The translations under genes and the position numbers were made by a program. The notes under the pieces were generated by a model. That model was not told where the DNA came from. It did not search any database and saw nothing but the letters and a program-made list of their open reading frames with translations. Positions 41,026-49,265 of a stretch of DNA of 64,000 nucleotides are shown piece after piece. Numbering within the stretch: position 1 is the first letter of the stretch; each line of letters opens with the position of its first letter. This stretch comes from DATJBF01 sp035515475 (GTDB lineage: Bacteria > Verrucomicrobiota > Verrucomicrobiia > Palsa-1439): contig DATJBF010000005.1 of the NCBI GenBank assembly GCA_035515475.1, forward strand, positions 1 to 64,000. The letters run 5' to 3'.

Positions 41026-41033
41026 GCAGTGTC

Positions 41034-42041
41034 CTAATTTGCCGACTGGAGGGCCGCGCTCCGTTCGGACTCCGCACTTGCAGGGTTTTGATTGATCGCT
41101 ACGCTGAGCGCCCCGATTCCACCGGCTAGAGGCTTGTGATAAACGCTAAAAACGTATTCGCTGACAGGAGCACTGTGCGCTTGGAAGAAATCCATTAGTG
41201 GATTGCTTCCGTGCTGGTGAGCGGACGTTGTCGACCGATTATCCACCATTCGTAAATCCCAAACGGCGCCACGCCTCCCGTGCGCAAAGAACCCTGCGGT
41301 ATCCGGATAGTTCATAAGGAACAACCGCAAGGCAGGTTCTGCTCGACAATTGTCCCACATCTTCGACAGCGGATTCGCATTGTTGTACCACGATAGCCAG
41401 TTCGCCACGTGACTCCCCAGGTGCGGCGTAGCGATGGTCACCAAACGTCGCACACCATGATCCGTGGGCTTGTTCAAGAGGTAGTAGTGCGACAGCAGTC
41501 CGCCCAGCGAGTGGGCAACAAGGATAACGTTTGGGCTGTCAGCGCCAGCGCTGGCACGATAGGCCACGCGAATTGCCGCAATGCGTTCGTCCAGCGTTTG
41601 CCGCCCGTCGGCGGGCGCATTCTGCGTGGTTCCTTTATACGGATTTGGAAGCGGCCAGCCGTCTCGATCCGCTGCCCAGGCGTTCCAGCGAATCGTGTCG
41701 AAGGATTGCCGGTCGCGCGTGCTCACTCCCGGCCTGTCGCCGTAGTTGAAGGTGTGGAGAAATGCGTACTGGGTGGCACGTTGTGCGGATGTGTCGATAG
41801 GCAACGTGTTCGGAGCTTGATATGCGCCGAAGCTCGTATGCAACGCGTCTATCGCATTCTGCCAACCGGAGTCGTTTGCGTTAATCCCATGGACAAACAG
41901 AATGGGTTCAGGACGGTAGACACGCGGATCTTGTTGGGGCGGCGGGAGCCTCCATTCAAGCACCTTGGAAGTCTGCGACAGAGCCGAGAACTGCATGCCG
42001 CAGAGAAAGCAGATGCCCAAGGAGAAGATACGCTTCACCAT
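41034..42041 (-). CDS. Exported alpha/beta hydrolase (lipase-like)
   Basis: 335 residues from ATG 42041 with a GGGAAAG site upstream. A signal peptide (RIFSLGICFLCGMQFSALS) precedes a hydrolase fold: oxyanion-hole PILFVHGINANDSGWQNAID, the nucleophile Ser in VILVAHSLGGLLSHYYLL, and a TIATPHLGSHVANWLSWY lid-like segment. The layout is close to PGAP1/GPI-deacylase-like and extracellular triacylglycerol lipases. The catalytic Asp and His are further down and less certain. The ATG overlaps the end of the beta-propeller gene by 7 bp; the two are in one operon. Confidence 0.8.
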   Translation of the reverse strand: MVKRIFSLGICFLCGMQFSALSQTSKVLEWRLPPPQQDPRVYRPEPILFVHGINANDSGWQNAIDALHTSFGAYQAPNTLPIDTSAQRATQYAFLHTFNYGDRPGVSTRDRQSFDTIRWNAWAADRDGWPLPNPYKGTTQNAPADGRQTLDERIAAIRVAYRASAGADSPNVILVAHSLGGLLSHYYLLNKPTDHGVRRLVTIATPHLGSHVANWLSWYNNANPLSKMWDNCRAEPALRLFLMNYPDTAGFFAHGRRGAVWDLRMVDNRSTTSAHQHGSNPLMDFFQAHSAPVSEYVFSVYHKPLAGGIGALSVAINQNPASAESERSAALQSAN

Positions 42042-43264
42042 TTGCTTTCCCTTTGAATGTCGCTGGATGCGAGAATCCACATCTTTTCCATCGCCTCATC
42101 AGAAAGCTGAATTCCTCCACCCCAGCCGCTGCAAAGAAATCCGAGTTTGCCCCAATGAGGCATCACGATGTTTGCAGGTTGGCCATTCAACTTCGGCCAG
42201 TTCTGAACCTTTGGCGCTCCATATCCGACCTTCTTGCCCGTGGATACGTCAACGATTCCTGCACTGACGGCAAAAATCCTCTTCCCGTCCGGGCTCCACG
42301 CCGGGTAGGTGCCAACGATTCCCTTGGTTTGCCAAGTTGGTTTGGCCTGTGGGTTGCCAATCTCACGTTTGTTCAAACCATCGAGATCCACCAGCCACAA
42401 CGTTGCTCCTACCCAAGCGTCGCCAAAGCTGTTACGGCCAAGGTGAATCCACGGATTATGTACATATAGAACGCTCTTCCCATCAGGGGACACGCGGGGT
42501 TGAGTATCCACAGGACCATCGGTTAAATAGGTGGGCTTCTCTCCATGCTCATCGCACTTAACTATTCTGGAGGAATTGGTTCCACGCCACGATTCGGCGA
42601 ACACGATCCACCGACCGTCTGGCGTCCAGTTGGGGCTGTCAATTGCCTGCAGGCCGTTTTCTCTTTGCTCCGGCGTGATGATTCGTTTCAGTTCCCTACC
42701 GTCGAGATTGACCGTCCAAAGACCGGTGAGGTCACTACCTGCAAACGTGACCGACAAAGCTATCTTGCGAGTCTTCTCGTTCACGTCCATCCAGGTGGAC
42801 TGCGCCTGGGTGTCAATCGGATACCGCACGTCATGCCACAACTCCTTGAGTTCGGTCTTTTCGCTGCCGTCCGGCTTCATCTTGCAGAGATAAATGCTGA
42901 TGCCGTGGCCGACGTCCTCGGTCGTGCTGCCAGAAAGCGGATCGGGCACAAGGCGCTTCTTGCGGGTGAACCGCCCCACCTGTTTGAGAAAGTAGACTTC
43001 TTCTTCAGTATTGCTGAATTGTGGCGGTTCGTTGGTCTTGGCCGACAGCCTCATCGCGGGTCCCCAATCGGCGCAGAGATACTCGATGTTCGCGAATTCT
43101 TGAGCGGATGCGGTGCTTACGATAAGCGCGATGGCAAGAAGAGACCCCACGTGAAACGTGGCAAGCTTCGACAGGCTCAGGGTGACATTGTTAGGAGGGC
43201 TCGATTTCATCAATCTACTGCGATGGGAATTCGAAAGAAACGGCTGAGAATCAGGTCTGTTCAT
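42035..43264 (-). CDS. TolB-like beta-propeller protein, exported
   Basis: 409 residues from ATG 43264 (with GAGGGAG 10 bp upstream) or ATG 43210; the latter gives a more usual signal peptide (LLAIALIVSTASAQ). The mature part has WD40-like/TolB-type blades: SPNWTPDGRWIVFAESWRG, VSPDGKSVLYVHNPWIHLG and PAWSPDGKRIFAVSAGIVDV, each with the DG-x3-[IVL]-x-F/Y/A pattern. Blades of this type bind proteins or glycans; no enzyme motif is seen. A repeat element encodes part of the N-terminus (NNVTLSLSK). Linked with the lipase gene downstream. Confidence 0.75.
   Translation of the reverse strand: MNRPDSQPFLSNSHRSRLMKSSPPNNVTLSLSKLATFHVGSLLAIALIVSTASAQEFANIEYLCADWGPAMRLSAKTNEPPQFSNTEEEVYFLKQVGRFTRKKRLVPDPLSGSTTEDVGHGISIYLCKMKPDGSEKTELKELWHDVRYPIDTQAQSTWMDVNEKTRKIALSVTFAGSDLTGLWTVNLDGRELKRIITPEQRENGLQAIDSPNWTPDGRWIVFAESWRGTNSSRIVKCDEHGEKPTYLTDGPVDTQPRVSPDGKSVLYVHNPWIHLGRNSFGDAWVGATLWLVDLDGLNKREIGNPQAKPTWQTKGIVGTYPAWSPDGKRIFAVSAGIVDVSTGKKVGYGAPKVQNWPKLNGQPANIVMPHWGKLGFLCSGWGGGIQLSDEAMEKMWILASSDIQRESKW
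43166..43187 (-). repeat. CCCTGAG...GTCGAAG repeat in a signal-peptide region
   Basis: The minus strand reads TGTCACCCTGAGCCTGTCGA, then AG. Variant of the repeat at 19855-19881; here it encodes VTLSLSK, inside the beta-propeller protein's N-terminal region, without breaking the frame. Confidence 0.65.
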
Positions 43265-43341
43265 TATTCAGTGTCTCCCTCTCGGCTCATCCGAAGAAAA
43301 GAACCGCATCTCAACCCTTCCAACCAGCACGGATTCTTTCG

Positions 43342-43355
43342 CTTTCGGCCGAAAG
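43342..43355. promoter_or_regulatory. Perfect 14-bp palindrome upstream of the beta-propeller gene
   Basis: CTTTCGGCCGAAAG is fully symmetric and lies about 80 bp before the beta-propeller start in the 242-bp gap to uvrA. A second hairpin, CCACGTA-CGGA-TACGTGG, is at 43442-43459. Either may be an operator or part of a termination signal; neither has a T tract. Confidence 0.35.
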
Positions 43356-43506
43356 TTCAAGACAAAGTGATCTCATGTGTGACCCGTTTCCATGCAAGCC
43401 GAGCGGGGGGCGTAGAACTCTGTCACGACGGATCGGCGCTTCCACGTACGGATACGTGGGGACGCCTGTGGAGGAGGCCTTGAGACTACGAACGGAGATT
43501 CACCGC

Positions 43507-46362
43507 CTATTTCCGGTCGATCGCTTTCTGCAGGAACTGGCCGGTGTAGGACTGCGGGACCTGGCAGATCCGTTCGGGCGGACCTTCGGCGACGATGCGG
43601 CCACCCGCGTCGCCACCTTCAGGGCCGAGATCGATAATCCAGTCGGCACACTTGATGACGTCGAGGTTGTGTTCGATAACGAGCACGGTGTTGCCGGCAT
43701 CGCGTAATTTGGTCAGCACCTCGAGCAGTTTGGCGATGTCGGCAAAATGCAGACCCGTCGTCGGCTCGTCCAAGATGTACAGCGTCCGACCCGTGGCTTT
43801 CTTGGCCAGTTCGGTGGAAAGTTTCACGCGCTGCGCCTCGCCCCCGCTGAGCGTGGTCGCCTGCTGGCCGATCTTGAGATAGCCCAGCCCGACGTCCTGC
43901 AGCGTTTGCAGAATGTCGCGGACCTTCGGCACGGCGCGGAAGAACTCCTCGGCTTCATCAACAGTCATGTCGAGCACGTCGGCGATGTTGCGGCCTTTGT
44001 AGGTGATTTCGAGTGTTTCGCGGCTGTAGCGTTTCCCGCCGCATTGCTCGCACGTCACATACACATCGGGCAGGAAGTGCATTTCGATCTTGATGATCCC
44101 GTCACCCTGGCACGTTTCGCAACGGCCGCCTTTGACGTTGAAACTGAACCGGCCCGGGCCGTAGCCGCGGACGCGGGCGTTGGGCAATTGCGCAAACAGC
44201 GTGCGAATGTGGTTGAACATTCCGGTGTACGTGGCGGGGTTCGAGCGGGGCGTGCGGCCAATGGGCGATTGATCGATGACGATCACCTTGTCGAGTTCTT
44301 CGACGCCAACGATCTCGTCGTGCGCGCCGGGCCGGTCCTTGGCGCGGTAGAATCTTCGGAACAACGCTTTCCGCAGAATCTCGTCCACCAGCGTGCTCTT
44401 CCCGGAGCCGCTCACTCCGGTGACGCAGATGAGCGTGCCGAACGGAAAACGGACGTCGATGTTCTTGAGGTTGTTCTCGCGTGCGCCGCGAACGGTGAGC
44501 CACCCGCGTTTCGGCGGGCGGCGGGTCTTCGGCACGGGAATCTGCAACTCGCCGCGGAGATACCGGCCGGTAAGTGATTTCGGGCTGTCCAGAATTGCCT
44601 GCAGCGGTCCCGCCGCCACGAGGTGGCCGCCGTGCAACCCCGCGCCGGGGCCGAGATCGACGACGAAATCCGCGGCGCGAATGGTGTCTTCGTCGTGCTC
44701 GACGACGATGACGGTATTGCCGAGATCGCGCAACCCCTTGAGGGTGTCGAGCAAGCGATGATTGTCGCGCTGGTGGAGACCGATGCTCGGTTCGTCGAGG
44801 ACATAGAGCACGCCGACGAGCCCCGCGCCGACCTGTGTGGCCAGGCGAATCCGCTGGGCTTCGCCGCCTGAGAGCGTGTCGCTCTGGCGATCGAGCGTCA
44901 GGTAGGAGAGCCCGACGTTCTTGAGAAAGGTGAGCCGCGAGCGAACCTCCTTGATGATCTCGCCGGCAACTTCCTGTTCGAACTGCGTCAGTTCCAGCGA
45001 GGCCAGGAACCCGAGCGTCTCGTCGATGCTCATGCGGGTGAGATCGATGATCGACTTGCCGGCGACCGTGACCGCCAGGCTCTCGGGACGCAGGCGCGCG
45101 CCCTTGCAGTCCGGGCACTGCATGGCCACCATGAATTGTTGCAGCCGTGCCTTGGTAAACTCGCTGTCCGTCTCGTCGTAGAGTCGTTCGAGGTTGGGGA
45201 TGACGCCTTCGAACGGCTTTTCCATTTTGCGCCACGCGCCCTTCCGCCAATAAGTGAACTGGATCTTTTCGTCGCCCGAGCCGTACAACAATCCCTTCTG
45301 GGCGTTCTCGGGCAGGTCCTTGAAGGGGACTTCGATGTCGATGCCATAATGCTTGGCCAGACCGCGCAGCAACATCCGGTAATAGATCAGCAGACGCCGC
45401 CCGCCGCGACGCCACGCTGCGATCGCGCCGTTGGCGACCGATTTGTTCCGGTCGGGCACAATCAGATCGGGATCGAAAAACGGTTTCGTGCCCAGGCCGT
45501 GGCAGGTCCGGCATGCGCCGTCGGGCGAGTTGAACGAGAAATGTCGCGGCGTGAACTCGCCGTAGCTGATGCCGCATTCCGGGCAGGCGTTCTGACTGCT
45601 GAACAGACGTTCCGACCACGGCGCGGTGACCGGCGTGGTCGCGGTGCGGTACAACGCCAGCAGCAGGCCCGAACCCCACTTGAGCGTCGTTTCGACCGAA
45701 TCGGCGAGCCGCGCCCGGGTTCGAGGGAAGGCAGTCAACCTGTCGACGACCAGTTCGATGTCGTGGTTGCGGCGTTTGTCGAGCTTGACTCCGTCGGACA
45801 GGTCGAGAATCTCACCGTCGACGCGCGCCCGCACGAACCCCTCGCGTTTGATGCGGGCAACCACGTCGCGGAATTCTCCCTTCCGCTTGCGCACCAGGGG
45901 CGCCAGCAGCATGAGTTGCGTGCCGTCGCCAAGGTCCAGGATCTGGTCGACGATCTGGCTGGTGGTCTGGGTGGTGATGGGACGCCCACAGCGGTAGCAA
46001 TGCGGTTTGCCGATGTTGGCGAAGAGCAGGCGCAGGTACTCGTAAATCTCGGTGGTGGTCGCGATGGTCGAACGCGGGTTGCTGCCGCCAAACCGTTGTT
46101 CGATGGCAATCGCCGGGGAGAGCCCCTCGATGTAGTCGACGTCGGGCTTCTGCAGGTGCTCCAGGAATTGTCGCGCGTAAGCCGACAAGCTCTCGACGTA
46201 CTTCCGCTGGCCCTCGGCATAGATGGTATCGAATGCGAGACTCGATTTGCCCGAGCCGCTCAATCCCGTGACGACGATGAGCTTCTCACGCGGGAGGTTG
46301 AGATGGATGTTCTTGAGGTTGTGCTCCCGGGCGCCGGCAATAATGATGGAGTCTTTGGGCAT
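43507..46362 (-). CDS. uvrA: Excinuclease ABC subunit A
   Basis: 951 residues from ATG 46362 (a longer frame to 46506 was rejected, since UvrA starts at MPKDSIIIAGAREHNLKNIH). Two ABC ATPase modules: Walker A VTGLSGSGKSSLAFDT and CVTGVSGSGKSTLVDEIL, signatures TLSGGEAQRIRLATQVG and TLSGGEAQRVKLSTELA, Walker B DEPS and DEPTTGLHF. Zinc-binding Cys sets in CPECGISYG/CRTCHGLG and CETCQGDG/CEQCGGKR are complete. With UvrB it finds bulky DNA lesions in nucleotide excision repair. The C-terminus ends TGQFLQKAIDRK. Divergent from the sensor-kinase operon; no LexA-like dyad was identified. Confidence 0.97.
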   Translation of the reverse strand: MPKDSIIIAGAREHNLKNIHLNLPREKLIVVTGLSGSGKSSLAFDTIYAEGQRKYVESLSAYARQFLEHLQKPDVDYIEGLSPAIAIEQRFGGSNPRSTIATTTEIYEYLRLLFANIGKPHCYRCGRPITTQTTSQIVDQILDLGDGTQLMLLAPLVRKRKGEFRDVVARIKREGFVRARVDGEILDLSDGVKLDKRRNHDIELVVDRLTAFPRTRARLADSVETTLKWGSGLLLALYRTATTPVTAPWSERLFSSQNACPECGISYGEFTPRHFSFNSPDGACRTCHGLGTKPFFDPDLIVPDRNKSVANGAIAAWRRGGRRLLIYYRMLLRGLAKHYGIDIEVPFKDLPENAQKGLLYGSGDEKIQFTYWRKGAWRKMEKPFEGVIPNLERLYDETDSEFTKARLQQFMVAMQCPDCKGARLRPESLAVTVAGKSIIDLTRMSIDETLGFLASLELTQFEQEVAGEIIKEVRSRLTFLKNVGLSYLTLDRQSDTLSGGEAQRIRLATQVGAGLVGVLYVLDEPSIGLHQRDNHRLLDTLKGLRDLGNTVIVVEHDEDTIRAADFVVDLGPGAGLHGGHLVAAGPLQAILDSPKSLTGRYLRGELQIPVPKTRRPPKRGWLTVRGARENNLKNIDVRFPFGTLICVTGVSGSGKSTLVDEILRKALFRRFYRAKDRPGAHDEIVGVEELDKVIVIDQSPIGRTPRSNPATYTGMFNHIRTLFAQLPNARVRGYGPGRFSFNVKGGRCETCQGDGIIKIEMHFLPDVYVTCEQCGGKRYSRETLEITYKGRNIADVLDMTVDEAEEFFRAVPKVRDILQTLQDVGLGYLKIGQQATTLSGGEAQRVKLSTELAKKATGRTLYILDEPTTGLHFADIAKLLEVLTKLRDAGNTVLVIEHNLDVIKCADWIIDLGPEGGDAGGRIVAEGPPERICQVPQSYTGQFLQKAIDRK

Positions 46363-46450
46363 CGCGTTCGCCGCCAAATCCCGAATGATTTCAAAGTTCC
46401 CATTATAACCATGGTCTTTCCTTATCCCAGCGAAATTCGCCGGAAAGCGC

Positions 46451-46466
46451 TGGCATATCACCTGCT
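46451..46466 (+). promoter_or_regulatory. Putative sigma-54 promoter of the sensor-kinase operon
   Basis: TGGCATATCACCTGCT matches the -24/-12 pattern TGGCAYR-N4-YTGCW: GG at 46452-46453 and GC at 46464-46465 are exactly 10 bp apart. It points toward the ORF at 46530, leaving a ~55-nt leader that contains a small hairpin GTGGC-AATA-GCCAC (46480-46493). Confidence 0.45.
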
Positions 46467-46529
46467 CAAAGGAATTGGCGTGGCAATAGCCACGAGAAAG
46501 CAACAACCTAACAGGGAACCAAGGGACTC

Positions 46530-46853
46530 ATGGAAGCGACCGCAACGGAATTCGAACAAGGCGCTATCAAGCATGGCGACAAGCAGTTGGAGCAATTGCA
46601 CAAGCAGATGGAAGCGCTGTACCAGAATCTGCGCACGGTTCGCCATGCCGTCAATAACAACGTCGCCGTGATTATGGCGATGGCCGAGTTGACCCAACGC
46701 AATCCGGCCCAATGCCAGAAACTCAGCCAACTCTGCCTCGACAAGGCACCGCAGATCGCCGCGGCCATCGGAGGGTTCACGGAACTCTTTGAGGGCGCCG
46801 TCAGTTTGCAGGAAGAACTGGACAGTCACACACCCGTCAGCCCGCGATCGTAG
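46530..46853 (+). CDS. Small helical protein preceding the sensor kinase
   Basis: 107 residues from ATG 46530 with AAGGGA upstream. It is almost wholly helical with heptad-like spacing: DKQLEQLHKQMEALYQNLRT, VRHAVNNNVAVIMAMAELTQ and CLDKAPQIAAAIGGFTELFE. The stretch 'LRTVRHAVNNNVAVIMAMAEL' is reminiscent of the dimerisation/His-containing helix of sensor kinases (H-x3-N), although no ATPase domain is attached. It could be a phosphotransfer- or dimerisation-like partner of the kinase 20 bp downstream. Confidence 0.6.
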   Translation: MEATATEFEQGAIKHGDKQLEQLHKQMEALYQNLRTVRHAVNNNVAVIMAMAELTQRNPAQCQKLSQLCLDKAPQIAAAIGGFTELFEGAVSLQEELDSHTPVSPRS

Positions 46854-46872
46854 GTGAATCACTGCGGTTCCG

Positions 46873-48513
46873 ATGTTGGCGCCCCCTCATGAATCGGGGC
46901 GTTCGCGCCGGCATCGGCCGCCCGTTCAACCAGAGACGACGGTGAGCGCCGACGATACATCTGAGGGATTGACCTTTGAGCAGGTTCGCCATCTCGAAAA
47001 CGTGAATCGGCTCAAAGCCGAGTTTCTCGCCAACTGCAGCCACGAACTCCGCACACCGATTCACGCCATCATTGGCTATGCCGAACTGCTGCTCGACAGC
47101 GTCTACGGGCCGATGACCGACGAGCAGGAACAAACGGTCCGGTTCATCCACGAAAGTGCGCAAGACCTGCTGGACCTCGTCAACAACCTGCTCGACCTCT
47201 CCCGCATTGAAAGTGGCCGCGCCGACCTGGTCCTCCACTCGTTTGACCTGCGCGATCTCATCAGCGAGTTGATCGGCCAGCTCAAACCGATCGCCGATGG
47301 CAAGCACGTCGAGCTCACCTCCTCGGTTCTCGTGAATCAACCCCTCATTCGGACCGACCGGGGCAAGCTCAAGCAGATCCTCATCAACCTCGTCGGCAAC
47401 GCGATCAAGTTCACCGACCGCGGTGGGGTGACCATTGCCGTCTCCGTGGTGTCGCAACCTGGTGCCGGCGGCCGCGCCAACCCGCGATTTGCCATCGACG
47501 TGCGGGACACCGGCGTCGGCATTCCGCCCGACCAACTCGACCGCGTCTTCGAGAAGTTCTACCAAGTGGACGGTTCCGCGCACCGGGCGCACGAGGGCAC
47601 CGGCCTTGGCCTGTATATCACCAAGCAACTGGTCGATATGCTGGGAGGCGACATCGCAATCCAGAGCACGCCGGGCCAAGGGACCACCGCGACGGTATCT
47701 CTTCCCCAAAATTATGAGGAGATCGAAGGGATCCACCGGTTGCGGTCGCACATTGCCGCGGCGGGTAACACGGCGCGCGGCCCGGACGGCGACGGTCAAC
47801 GCGTCGTCCTGGTGGTCAGTGAACGCCCCGACATCGCGCGCATTCTCGCCGACGGTCTGGGTTCCCACGAGTACGACGTTCGGACGGCGGGCGACGCCGA
47901 AAGAGCAGTGACGCTCGCGTGCAAGCTGCAGCCGCTGGTGATCCTGCTCGACGCGCAGGATTCCTCCTCGGATTTGTGGTCGACGTTTCAGGAATTGAAG
48001 ATCAAACCGGAAACGAAGAACATCCCGACCATCTTTCTTTCCAACAGCAGCGCCCACGGACTGGGCATGCCGTTGGCCGTCGCCGCACCACTCAGCCCGC
48101 GCGACGTTTTGCGCAGCGTCCGCGCCGCCACGTCCGCCGGCAAGAAGAACATCCTCATCGTCGACGACGAAGAAAGCTTCCGCGACGTGCTCAAGTGTGC
48201 GCTCAAGGATGAGGGCTATCACCTCGCCGAGGCGACCACGGGCACGGAGGCCATCGCCAAGCTTGAAGAAGGCAAGCCCGATTTGTTGCTGTTGGATCTG
48301 AATCTCCCCGAACTCGATGGGTGGGGCGTGATCCGCTACATCACGCAGCAGGAGAAACTCAAGGACATGCAAGTCCTGGTCATCACGGGCGTGATGCTGG
48401 ACGAACACGAGTCCGCCACAATTCAGACGCACCAGTACGCGTTCATCAACAAGGAAGATTTCAAAGTCAACCGGGTGGTGAAGACGGTCGCCAGCCTGTT
48501 GGACATGAGGTGA
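46873..48513 (+). CDS. Hybrid sensor histidine kinase with two receiver-type domains
   Basis: 546 residues. No membrane helix or sensor domain precedes the kinase core, so it is cytoplasmic. His57 lies in FLANCSHELRTPIHAIIGYA; the ATPase has the N box LVGNAIKFTDRG, DTGVGIPPDQLDRVFEKF and GTGLGLYITKQLVDMLGG. Then comes a divergent receiver-like domain (RVVLVVSERPDIARILADGL) in which the acidic pocket is not clear, and an intact receiver (NILIVDDEESFRDVLKCALK, with the phospho-acceptor in LLLLDLNLPELDG). It may relay phosphate to the next gene, whose start is 3 bp after its stop. Confidence 0.9.
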   Translation: MLAPPHESGRSRRHRPPVQPETTVSADDTSEGLTFEQVRHLENVNRLKAEFLANCSHELRTPIHAIIGYAELLLDSVYGPMTDEQEQTVRFIHESAQDLLDLVNNLLDLSRIESGRADLVLHSFDLRDLISELIGQLKPIADGKHVELTSSVLVNQPLIRTDRGKLKQILINLVGNAIKFTDRGGVTIAVSVVSQPGAGGRANPRFAIDVRDTGVGIPPDQLDRVFEKFYQVDGSAHRAHEGTGLGLYITKQLVDMLGGDIAIQSTPGQGTTATVSLPQNYEEIEGIHRLRSHIAAAGNTARGPDGDGQRVVLVVSERPDIARILADGLGSHEYDVRTAGDAERAVTLACKLQPLVILLDAQDSSSDLWSTFQELKIKPETKNIPTIFLSNSSAHGLGMPLAVAAPLSPRDVLRSVRAATSAGKKNILIVDDEESFRDVLKCALKDEGYHLAEATTGTEAIAKLEEGKPDLLLLDLNLPELDGWGVIRYITQQEKLKDMQVLVITGVMLDEHESATIQTHQYAFINKEDFKVNRVVKTVASLLDMR

Positions 48514-48516
48514 TTC

Positions 48517-49263
48517 ATGCCACACCTGTTATTGATCGAGGACAATCAACACATCCAGCGAATCTTCCGCGAACGGTTGCAGCGCGAGGGGTTTCAAGTG
48601 GCCACGGCTGACGACGGCGAACAGGGTCTGCAGCGGGCCCGGGACCTTCGGCCCGACATTATTCTGCTCGACATCATGTTGCCGAAAATGGATGGGCTCG
48701 AGGTCTTGAAACATTTGCGGGAGGACGCCGCCCTGGCCAACATCCCCGTCTTCATGCTCTCCAACCGCAGCACGAGCAACGACATCCAGCACGCCCGCAC
48801 GCTGGGGGCCCGCCGGTTCTTCGCCAAGGGCACCTCCGCGCTCCACGACGTCATGTGGCACATTCGTCACGAATGCGATTTCAAAAAGGTGCTGGTATGT
48901 GCCCCCAACGCCGAGGCTGCTGCGCCGATCGTTGGCGCGCTCGAACATCCCCAGGTGCTGTGCTCCGTGGTAACCGTGTTTGCCGACGCCATTGGCACCG
49001 CCTCGCGCGGGTCGCCCGACCTAGTCGTTCTCGATGCCCGTCCACCGGCGGCGAACGCGTGTACGGCCCTGCAACAACTCAAGTCCAGTGCAGCGACGAA
49101 ATCCCTGACTGTCGTCGCTGTGGGCGTGGACGAACCAGCGACCCACCGGGCCGATGCGTTGGTGGACGGCGCGCGCCTCGCCACCGACCTGCGCCCCATC
49201 GTGATGAAATCCCTCGGCGTGGAGCCGGCGGAGGTACCGGCGTTGGCCGCCGTGTCCGGTTAG
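48517..49263 (+). CDS. Response regulator with a second degenerate receiver domain
   Basis: 248 residues from ATG 48517, with GAGGTGA upstream. The first ~120 residues are a full receiver: LLIEDNQHIQRIFRERL, phospho-acceptor Asp52 in IILLDIMLPKMDGLEVL, FMLSNRST and the Lys in FFAKGTSAL. The second half (KVLVCAPNAEAAAPIVGALE, DLVVLDARPPAANACTAL) has the fold pattern but lacks part of the acidic pocket. No DNA-binding domain is present, so output is by protein contact. It is co-transcribed with the kinase. It ends 3 bp before the end of the convergent ABC exporter. Confidence 0.85.
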   Translation: MPHLLLIEDNQHIQRIFRERLQREGFQVATADDGEQGLQRARDLRPDIILLDIMLPKMDGLEVLKHLREDAALANIPVFMLSNRSTSNDIQHARTLGARRFFAKGTSALHDVMWHIRHECDFKKVLVCAPNAEAAAPIVGALEHPQVLCSVVTVFADAIGTASRGSPDLVVLDARPPAANACTALQQLKSSAATKSLTVVAVGVDEPATHRADALVDGARLATDLRPIVMKSLGVEPAEVPALAAVSG

Positions 49264-49265
49264 CC

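Noticed and set aside
43147..43161. CCACGT-GAA-ACGTGG palindrome as an operator
   Set aside because: It lies inside the coding part of the beta-propeller gene, so it is more likely fortuitous or part of the neighbouring repeat.
45136..46671. A 511-codon plus-strand frame within uvrA
   Set aside because: Antisense to the N-terminal half of UvrA, which is clearly coding.
46837..48525. A 562-codon open frame on the minus strand opposite the sensor kinase
   Set aside because: It covers the kinase gene in the antisense direction, has no domain pattern, and follows from the GC-rich third positions of the kinase, whose motifs are unmistakable.
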